Source: Xanthobacteraceae bacterium
Lineage (GTDB): Bacteria > Pseudomonadota > Alphaproteobacteria > Rhizobiales > Xanthobacteraceae
NCBI GenBank assembly: GCA_019746135.1
Contig: JAIESI010000012.1
Span: 1 to 43,088, forward strand
Direction: 5' to 3'
DNA: 43,088 bases
Shown here: piece by piece, positions 38,111 to 43,088 of the stretch
Position numbering within the stretch: the first letter of the stretch is position 1
Layout of the letters: the number at the start of each line of letters is the position of its first letter
The notes under the pieces: generated by a model
Database searches by the model: none
What the model was told of the DNA's origin: nothing
Seen by the model: the letters and a program-made list of their open reading frames with translations, nothing else
Translations under genes and position numbers: made by a program

Positions 38111-38254
38111 CCGCGCGGCAACGCGCGCAGCCGTTCGCACATAGAAGAAAAGCGCGCTTCGCGTCGCGCCGCCGAGCGGACGCGAGGTCCGGCGCGACCA
38201 CTGCAAAGTGCTCGCGCTGGCCACTCGCTTCGCTCGTCAGCGCGAGATCCCACC
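38111..38254. other. Gene-free stretch before a candidate small RNA
   Basis: About 145 bases, rich in GCGC/CGCG and CTTCGCG motifs, reminiscent of a degenerate palindromic repeat (GCTCGCGCTGGCCACTCGC with its inverted GCGAG). No gene. Confidence 0.35.
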
Positions 38255-38382
38255 GGAGCAGGAGCATCTGTGCGGCCACGTCCAGGTGGTGTGATGCGCG
38301 GTCCCCCACACCGCGCATCGGGCTCCTTTGCGTAATTGTTCCACCCAGGCTGTACTGCCCCGCTTCGGCGGGGCATTTTTTG
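38255..38382 (+). ncRNA. Candidate small RNA with nested stems and terminator
   Basis: AGGAGC (38260-38265) pairs with GCTCCT (38322-38327), enclosing a perfect 9-bp hairpin GATGCGCGG (38293-38301) with CCGCGCATC (38311-38319). A terminator then follows at 38356-38382. There is no coding frame of quality. The nested fold and own terminator make it the best structured-RNA candidate in the window; no known family recognised. Confidence 0.4.
38356..38382 (+). terminator. Rho-independent terminator
   Basis: TGCCCCGC TTCG GCGGGGCA, a perfect 8-bp stem with UUCG tetraloop, followed by six T. It lies between the small secreted protein and the convergent multicopper oxidase. Confidence 0.85.
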
Positions 38383-38431
38383 TCCGGTCGACTTTCGGTC
38401 GTCCACTCGGCCTTGTCGGCAATGGTCACAG

Positions 38432-39865
38432 CTAAAGGTACGTGACCAGCCCCATGAAGCCCTCGTCCTGATGATCCTGATGGTGGCAGTGCAGGAGCGA
38501 GGGTCCCGGATCGTCGGCGACGAAATCGATCTCGACGCTGCTGAACCGCGTCATATTGACGGTATCTTTCATCACGCCGGAGGTTCTCTTGTCTCCGATC
38601 TTTGTCACCTCGAACGTATGCCGGTGCAGATGAACCGGATGATTGTCGCCGCTCTTGTTGGTCATCGCCAGGCGATAGCGCTTGCCGGTCTCGGTGGTCA
38701 GCAATTGCTGTGTTGATGGCCACGAACCGCCGTTGATCGTCCAGCGATTGTAGCCGCCGCGCCCGCCAGGCACTTTCTCGAATAGAAGTTCGAGACGATG
38801 GTCGGGCTCTGGCACGGTTCGGTTGTCGCCGAAAATCGCGTAGTCCCATGGCGTGCCGGGCGGCGGCATCCATTGCGGTTCGCCGCGCTGATGGGCGTAT
38901 TCCACCACGACGCCGAGGCCGATCTTCCGGTCCTCTTCCTTGACGCTGCCCAGGATCCAGATGCCTGGCCGGTTCATCTCGACGATGGCGTCGGCCCGCT
39001 CCGCGGGGGCGAGGAAGATCGTATCGACCGCGCGCGGCGAGGGCACGCGATTGCCGTCGAGCGCGACGACCCTGAACTGATGGCCCGGCAGCGCCAGCGT
39101 GACATTTTCCGACGCGCTGGCGTTGAGCAGCCGGAGCAGCACCCGTTGGCCATTCCTCACGCGGATCGGCCCGCCATGCCCGAGCATCTTGTCGTTGAAG
39201 CTTGCCGACGCGTACAGCACCTCGAGGCCGTTGTCCGGCGGCGGGCCCTTGCGAATGTCCTGCATGCTGACCCAGCGCGGCTCCCAATGGTGCGCCGCGA
39301 GCAGGATTTCCTGATCGTATCGCCCCGGATCGTCGGCCGCGTCGATGACAAAGAAACCGTACATCCCGCTGTAGAGACTGCGCGTGAGGTCGGTGCCGGC
39401 GACGTTATGGCTGTGGTACCACCGGGTGCCCGAGGGTTTGGCGGCGAAGCTGTAACGCTGCGCGCCGGAGGGCGCGATCATCGGCGATCCTTCCTCCATC
39501 GCGCCGTCGGCGAACGCGGGCAGATGAAGACCGTGCCAATGGACGATGTCCTCGATGCCGGTGTCGTTGACGACGTCGATGGTCGCCGGCTGTCCTTGGC
39601 GAAAGCGCAGCAGTGGTCCAGGCACCATGCCGTTGTAGGCGAAGGTATCGACGATCTTGCCGGGTGCGAGCTGCAACTTCAGCGGCGCGATGCGAAGCGT
39701 ATGATCGGGTGCGTTCCGGGACTGGCCCAGAACTGCGTTGAGCCCTGCGCCGAGGCCTGTCCCAAGCGCGGCACCGGCCATGCCGGCTCCGATCAGCAGC
39801 CCGCGCCGATCGAGCCACGACGATGGTTCGGCGTTGAGACCGTTTGGGCCGGACGCGCGGGGCAT
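38432..39865 (-). CDS. Multicopper oxidase (CueO/laccase-like)
   Basis: 477 residues from ATG 39865, with GGAGCG upstream; an earlier in-frame ATG at 39907 is possible. The N-terminus has a Tat-type motif (LDRRGLLIGAGMAGAALG). All four copper-ligand blocks are visible: HWHGLHLP and TRWYHSHN (first domain), HPVHLHRHTFEV, and HCHHQDHQDEGFMG (last domain; Cys of the type 1 site, Met 10 residues after). The family oxidises Cu(I), other metals or phenols with O2 in the periplasm. No Met-rich insert of classical CueO is seen. It is divergent from the VOC gene with 157 bases between. It fits with nearby copper-linked DUF411 and the CopD scar. Confidence 0.9.
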   Translation of the reverse strand: MPRASGPNGLNAEPSSWLDRRGLLIGAGMAGAALGTGLGAGLNAVLGQSRNAPDHTLRIAPLKLQLAPGKIVDTFAYNGMVPGPLLRFRQGQPATIDVVNDTGIEDIVHWHGLHLPAFADGAMEEGSPMIAPSGAQRYSFAAKPSGTRWYHSHNVAGTDLTRSLYSGMYGFFVIDAADDPGRYDQEILLAAHHWEPRWVSMQDIRKGPPPDNGLEVLYASASFNDKMLGHGGPIRVRNGQRVLLRLLNASASENVTLALPGHQFRVVALDGNRVPSPRAVDTIFLAPAERADAIVEMNRPGIWILGSVKEEDRKIGLGVVVEYAHQRGEPQWMPPPGTPWDYAIFGDNRTVPEPDHRLELLFEKVPGGRGGYNRWTINGGSWPSTQQLLTTETGKRYRLAMTNKSGDNHPVHLHRHTFEVTKIGDKRTSGVMKDTVNMTRFSSVEIDFVADDPGPSLLHCHHQDHQDEGFMGLVTYL

Positions 39866-40022
39866 GAACGGGCGCTCCTGAACGCGGCGAGTCCTATGAG
39901 GTTCCACGATGCAGGTCAGCGGGATATCCTGCCGAACCTTTACGAAAATTGCCCAACTCTGTCGTCACCATCGCAGCCGATGATGTGCGGTCTCCCGGCT
40001 TGAGATCTTCAGGAGGAACGTC

Positions 40023-40406
40023 ATGCCCGTCAGTGTTCGATACATCGTCAACGACGTCGACGCGGCCATCGCCTTTTACACGGAAGCGCTTGGCTTCAAG
40101 GTCGACATGCATCCCGCGCCGGGCTTTGCGATGCTGTCGCGCGGCGAGCTTCGCATGCTGCTCAACAAGCCCGGCGCGGGTGGCGCGGGCCAGGCGATGC
40201 CTGACGGAAAGAATCCTGCGCCCGGCGGCTGGAACCGGATTCAGATCGAGATGTCCGATCTCGCGGCAAGCGTCGAGAGGCTGCAAGCCCGCGGCGTCCG
40301 GTTTCGCAATCAGATCGTCGAGGGCAACGGCGGCAAGCAGATCCTTGCCGAGGATCCCTCGGGCAATCCGATCGAGCTGTTCGAGCCGGGTCGGCGAACC
40401 CGCTGA
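40023..40406 (+). CDS. VOC-superfamily (glyoxalase/bleomycin-resistance-like) protein
   Basis: 127 residues from ATG 40023 (CAGGAGGAAC). One VOC module: RYIVNDVDAAIAFYTEALGF at the N-terminus, IQIEMSDLAASVERLQARGV in the second half, and LAEDPSGNPIELFEP at the end (metal-ligand Glu). There is a short Gly-rich linker in the middle (KPGAGGAGQAMPDGKN). The length implies a dimer. Function ranges from glyoxalase to dioxygenase or antibiotic binding; a definite role is not visible. It is convergent with nothing and precedes the DUF2946-like remnant. Confidence 0.8.
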   Translation: MPVSVRYIVNDVDAAIAFYTEALGFKVDMHPAPGFAMLSRGELRMLLNKPGAGGAGQAMPDGKNPAPGGWNRIQIEMSDLAASVERLQARGVRFRNQIVEGNGGKQILAEDPSGNPIELFEPGRRTR

Positions 40407-40457
40407 CAGGCGCCTTCAATCGCCGGATCACGGGGCTACCAAACCGGCAAGGGTGTC

Positions 40458-40715
40458 ATGTTGGCAGTCTTGCGAGCAGACGGATGGCTCAGGCGCGTGG
40501 CCGGCATCGGCTGCGCCTACGCACTCGCGCTGCAGATTCTGTTCGCCGGTGTCCTCGCCACGCAGATGGCGGTGGCCGGGCCCGTTGACGCCGCCATCTG
40601 CATCGCCGGCAGCCTGAACCTGCCGATCGCCGGCCTATGGCGGGTGCGCGTCGAAATCCTGGTCGACGACTTCATCAGGATTTCGATCGATGAGGAGGTT
40701 CAATTCGTGAGGTGA
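40458..40715 (+). pseudogene. Fusion scar: DUF2946-like N-terminus joined to a CopD/YtkA-like C-terminus
   Basis: The 85-codon open frame from ATG 40458 starts as a copper-locus DUF2946-type protein: LRADGWLRRVAGIGCAYALA, then ILFAGVLATQMAVAGPVD, a normal opening for that family (which goes on with a His/Cys-rich part). After about residue 48 the sequence instead reads LPIAGLWRVRVEILVDDFIR followed by ISIDEEVQFV. This is the style of the last strands of rhizobial CopD / YtkA-like copper proteins (from memory). A deletion with one end in each gene, removing the genes between, would make such a frame. It could be expressed as a short membrane peptide. Confidence 0.5.
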
Positions 40716-40883
40716 GGGCACTCCGTGCGGCCCGTTCCGAACGGTCGGCCGGGACCAATTATACATCAAAAAACTGTACATTTCGCTAAACCAGCTGTTC
40801 ACCATCTTCCAGTATCAAATGCAACTGTTGGGGGAATGGGCCTCGCCATGCGCGGAGCCCCCATCACGAGGACGGGTGTGGAC

Positions 40884-41681
40884 ATGACGTTCAAAAGGAA
40901 ATGGCCGGCGCTGAGCGCCGGAAGGTTCGCTGTTGCCGCCGTGCTGGCGATCGTGGCCGGCGGCGTGACCGTCACTCAGGCGGTCGCGGAGACCCTGATC
41001 ATCCAGGGGTCGACCACGTTCTATCGCCGCCTCGTCGAGCCGACCAAGGGTGCGCTGGAAAACGAATCAAAGCATCAGCTCACGATCGTTCCCAACAAGT
41101 CGCTGCCCGGTCTCATGGCTTTGCTCGAAGGCCGCGCGCATATGAGCATGATTTCGTCTTCGCTGAGCAGCGAAATCGCCCAGCTCAAAAAAGTCATGCC
41201 CGGGATGTCGTACGAGCGCCTGCAGGCGCATCCCATTCTCAACACCCGCATCGCAATCGCGATCCACGCCTCCAATCCGGTCCGCAAGACCTCGCTCAAT
41301 CAGGTCCGCAAGGTGATCCTCGGCCAGGTTTCCAACTGGTCCGAGCTCGGCGGCAAGAATCAGCCGATCCGCGTGGTCATGGTCGGCGGCGGCGGTGGCG
41401 TGACAACGGTCGTTGAGGCCGAGCTGCTGAACGGCAAGGTGCCGGAGGGGCAGCATCTGATCTGGGTGAAATCGCCGGTGCAACTTGTTCAGGTCGTCGA
41501 GCAGGAGCAGGGCGCGGTCGGTTTCGCACAGCTCGCCCTGCTCAAGCAGCGGGGGCTTGTCGAGATTCAGACCGAGGCTCCGATTGAGCAGACGCTGAGC
41601 CTCGTCACGTTCGGCGATCCCACGCCGGCGATGAAGGCGGTCATCGATGCCGCGCGAAAAATCGCGGAACAGATCATGTAG
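40884..41681 (+). CDS. PstS-like phosphate/anion-binding periplasmic protein
   Basis: 265 residues from ATG 40884; the open frame extends up to 40725 and an ATG at 40836 is also possible. Basic signal MTFKRKWPALSAGRFAVAAV, cut near AVAETL. The mature protein starts LIIQGSTTFYRRLVEPTKGA, the substrate-loop pattern (G-S-T/S-T) of PBP-like phosphate binders, with SMISSSLSSEIAQLKKVMPG and ILGQVSNWSELGG (the WxxLGG of the family). No PstC/A/B genes are present, so this is a lone binding protein, as in several alphaproteobacterial paralogs. It ends nine bases from the convergent DUF411 gene. Confidence 0.8.
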   Translation: MTFKRKWPALSAGRFAVAAVLAIVAGGVTVTQAVAETLIIQGSTTFYRRLVEPTKGALENESKHQLTIVPNKSLPGLMALLEGRAHMSMISSSLSSEIAQLKKVMPGMSYERLQAHPILNTRIAIAIHASNPVRKTSLNQVRKVILGQVSNWSELGGKNQPIRVVMVGGGGGVTTVVEAELLNGKVPEGQHLIWVKSPVQLVQVVEQEQGAVGFAQLALLKQRGLVEIQTEAPIEQTLSLVTFGDPTPAMKAVIDAARKIAEQIM

Positions 41682-41690
41682 CGAGCGGCG

Positions 41691-42170
41691 CTACGGCGTC
41701 GCCGGCAGCTCGGTCGCCCCCTTGAAGCGGGCGTAAGTCCGGCGCGTGTCCCCGAACAGGACCACCGCATATACCTCGGGCGGCGATCCGGGCACTTCCA
41801 TGCCCGGCGAGCCGGTGGGCATTCCCGGCACGGCAAGGCCCTTGGCCTGCGGTTTCTCATCGAGCAGCCGCCGGATCGCGCTCGCGGGCACGTGGCCTTC
41901 GATCACGTAGCCGCCGACCTCCGCCGTGTGGCAGGAGGCAAGATCGCCTGGCACGCCGAGCCGGGTTTTCACCGGGCCCAGATCGGTCACATCGCGAAGG
42001 TCGACCGTGAAGCCCGCGGCGCGCATATGCTGGGCCCAGCCGACGCAACAGCCGCAGTTCGGGTCTTTCGACACGACGACGGTGGGGCCGGCGGCGTTGC
42101 CGCTTCGCGCCGTGGCTGCCACGGCGGCGGATGCGAGGGTGAGCAGGACCATACGGCGGCTGAACATCAT
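41691..42170 (-). CDS. DUF411 metal-binding protein (copper-associated)
   Basis: 159 residues from ATG 42170 (or the next ATG, 42167), with GGAGACC before it. A Tat/Sec leader (MMFSRRMVLLTLASAAVAAT) is followed by the family core: DPNCGCCVGWAQHMRAAGF (the Cys-rich metal motif, C-x-CC), then LASCHTAEVGGYVIEGHVPA and GLAVPGMPTGSPGMEVPG. DUF411 proteins are periplasmic and often found in copper/metal resistance loci. The protein sits between PstS and an IS remnant; the multicopper oxidase is 2 kb away, in keeping with a broken-up copper island. Confidence 0.85.
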   Translation of the reverse strand: MMFSRRMVLLTLASAAVAATARSGNAAGPTVVVSKDPNCGCCVGWAQHMRAAGFTVDLRDVTDLGPVKTRLGVPGDLASCHTAEVGGYVIEGHVPASAIRRLLDEKPQAKGLAVPGMPTGSPGMEVPGSPPEVYAVVLFGDTRRTYARFKGATELPATP

Positions 42171-42345
42171 GGCGGTCTCCAACGAGAAGAATATCATCTC
42201 TCCGATACGTTCGGATTTTGCAAGCTTAGCGCAATCCCGATCCTGCCTGTTTCACAAGCTCGTGCCTGCCGCGCCGCAGTGTTGCCGTGCGGTTGTTGAT
42301 CGCGGCGGAACCCGGCGCGCTTGAACGAGACTGGTCGACGAAGAG
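42171..42345. other. Gene-free stretch
   Basis: About 175 bases upstream of the DUF411 gene; its promoter should be here. No gene, repeat or terminator recognised. Confidence 0.35.
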
Positions 42346-42508
42346 TGAGGTGGTCCCGGTTGTCTGGACAGATTTGCCGCGTCGATAAGTGGAACGTCTG
42401 CCATGGTCAGGCTGTCAGGCGGAGGGGCAGCGGGTTGAAGTAGCCTTGATCGGGAGTGATGCCGTCAAGGCTCGAATGCGGTCTGCTGCTGTTGCGAGAT
42501 GATCGAGT
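42346..42508 (-). mobile_element. IS3-type transposase remnant
   Basis: The minus strand reads RNSSRPHSSLDGITPDQGYF then NPLPLRLTA, stop at 42407-42409. This is the very end of an IS3-family OrfB integrase (RPHSSLDG.TPDQAYF). Beside it is TGAGGTGGTCCCGGTTGTC (42346 on), similar to the terminal repeat of such elements. Only ~30 codons of transposase remain; nothing else of the IS is visible, so it is a dead end-fragment. Confidence 0.6.
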
Positions 42509-42542
42509 CCCGGTTTTCCAAAAAGGACATGCGCAAAACGCT

Positions 42543-42887
42543 CTAAGCAGGGACCTTGGCGCGCTTGCGCACCGGCTGACATTCGGCCGGGCCGCAGCTC
42601 GCTTGCCCGCCGCAGCAATTCTCGGTCAGGTAGGTGAGCAGGGCGTTCATCGTGTCGTAGCGCGCCGCATAGATCATCGAGCGGCCTTCACGCCGGACGG
42701 TGACAAGCCCGGCTTCGCGCAGCCGGTCGAAATGGAAGGTGAGGGTGTTCGGCGGCAGGCCGAGCGCCGCCGCGACCTCGCCGGCGGGCATCCCGTCCGG
42801 TCCCGCGTGCACCAGCAGGCGGAAGGTATCGAGGCGGTTTTCCTGCGCGAGCGCGGCCAGTCCGGCCAGAGCCTGGGGCTTTTTCAT
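42543..42887 (-). CDS. ArsR-family metal(loid)-responsive repressor
   Basis: 114 residues from ATG 42887. A winged-helix core: ENRLDTFRLLVHAGPDGMPA, then GEVAAALGLPPNTLTFHFDR (recognition helix region) and LREAGLVTVRREGRSMIYAA. The C-terminus has Cys91, Cys92, Cys98 and Cys103 (ENCCGGQASCGPAEC), suited to bind As(III) or another soft metal and release DNA. ArsR proteins repress their own promoter; a palindrome overlaps the start codon. No arsenic pump or reductase is visible, so its targets may lie beyond the right edge or may have been lost with the IS insertion. Confidence 0.85.
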   Translation of the reverse strand: MKKPQALAGLAALAQENRLDTFRLLVHAGPDGMPAGEVAAALGLPPNTLTFHFDRLREAGLVTVRREGRSMIYAARYDTMNALLTYLTENCCGGQASCGPAECQPVRKRAKVPA

Positions 42888-42909
42888 ATTTCAGTGTTTA
42901 TCGAAATAT
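42886..42909. promoter_or_regulatory. Palindromic operator candidate at the arsR start
   Basis: ATATTTC (42886-42892) and GAAATAT (42903-42909) are perfect inverted arms around ten bases. ArsR/SmtB operators have this kind of spacing and AT-rich arms. It overlaps the ATG of arsR, so binding would block early transcription or start. Confidence 0.5.
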
Positions 42910-42991
42910 CCAGGCGCAATTCCGGCATCGGCTGCGCAATCGGCGGGTTCGATCGCGATCACCTTTTGTCGGGCTGTCCGTTTCCTGCGGG

Positions 42992-43019
42992 TTGACTCCT
43001 GCTCCGCAGGTCTTATAGA
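42992..43019 (+). promoter_or_regulatory. Promoter with -35 TTGACT and -10 TATAGA
   Basis: TTGACT (42992-42997) and TATAGA (43014-43019) are 16 bases apart. It points rightwards, toward a gene beyond the window. The LexA-type box starts two bases downstream. Confidence 0.55.
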
Positions 43020-43020
43020 T

Positions 43021-43035
43021 GTTCCTGTTTTGTTC
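43021..43035 (+). promoter_or_regulatory. Alphaproteobacterial LexA (SOS) box
   Basis: GTTC-CTGTTTT-GTTC fits the alphaproteobacterial LexA consensus GTTC-N7-GTTC exactly. It lies directly after the -10 box, a normal repressor position. The controlled gene starts past the right edge. Confidence 0.65.
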
Positions 43036-43088
43036 TTATGACGGTCGCCGTCGATCGCGGCGTCCGGACAGGGAGCAGAATGCGGTGC

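Noticed and set aside
38255..38382. A metabolite riboswitch
   Set aside because: It has no gene directly downstream on the same strand to control and resembles no riboswitch core I know.
38798..40003. A 401-codon plus-strand frame
   Set aside because: Antisense to the multicopper oxidase, which has all copper motifs.
42415..42618. A 67-codon minus-strand protein
   Set aside because: It overlaps the end of arsR and the transposase remnant in another frame; no family or start signals.
1..43088. CRISPR array, prophage, tRNA, rRNA
   Set aside because: No regularly spaced direct repeats, phage structural genes, cloverleaf or rRNA sequence seen by eye. The only tandem array is the 12-bp coding repeat at 26223.

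Overview
The window is GC-rich chromosomal DNA that reads as an alphaproteobacterium of the Bradyrhizobium / Rhodopseudomonas / Xanthobacteraceae type (order Hyphomicrobiales). The grounds are: many short proteins of families common in that group (DUF2934, DUF4112, the PHA-system protein, tiny one-helix membrane proteins), interspersed palindromic repeats typical of these genomes, an alphaproteobacterial LexA box (GTTC-N7-GTTC) at the right edge, and ten tripartite-tricarboxylate (TctC/Bug) binding proteins. No rRNA, tRNA, CRISPR or prophage is visible.

Layout. 1-1.8 kb: the end of a TPR protein, a nitroreductase and two gene remnants joined back to back. 2-5 kb: three tandem paralogous exported ClpP-like proteins. 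5-17 kb: catabolic region with five TctC genes, an IlvD/Edd-family sugar-acid dehydratase, and an apparent operon TctC - fumarylacetoacetase-like - TctC - luciferase-like monooxygenase - RidA. 17-23 kb: many small proteins plus candidate small RNAs with strong terminators. 20.9-29.8 kb: five more TctC genes, all on the minus strand, one EamA-type exporter and short secreted proteins, one carrying an in-frame 12-bp tandem repeat at its N-terminus. 29.9-35.9 kb: the most unusual block, two paralogous ~700-residue exported proteins (carboxypeptidase-regulatory-like domain, one CxxCH heme c site, a propeller-like region with a Ca-loop motif), two small membrane proteins with histidines in or near the helices, and a small exported single-domain protein. 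An exported YtcJ-like amidohydrolase follows; its 5' end is built from two inverted repeat copies. 38-43 kb: a metal region (multicopper oxidase, DUF411, a copper-locus deletion scar, ArsR repressor), an IS3-type remnant and a PstS-like binding protein.

How it fits together. The ten TctC proteins have no TctA or TctB membrane partner here, so they must share transporters encoded elsewhere or act as sensors; the adjacent dehydratase, FAH-like, monooxygenase, RidA and amidohydrolase genes suggest uptake and breakdown of organic acids. The 29.9-35.9 kb block could be a periplasm-to-membrane electron-transfer or oxidation module; that is inference from a heme motif, signal peptides, membrane histidines and gene order. 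Several loci are decaying: ABC and TPR remnants, a GNAT gene with two frameshifts, a frameshifted small secreted gene, a DUF2946/CopD fusion scar and a transposase tail. All calls come from reading the sequence; no database search was run.
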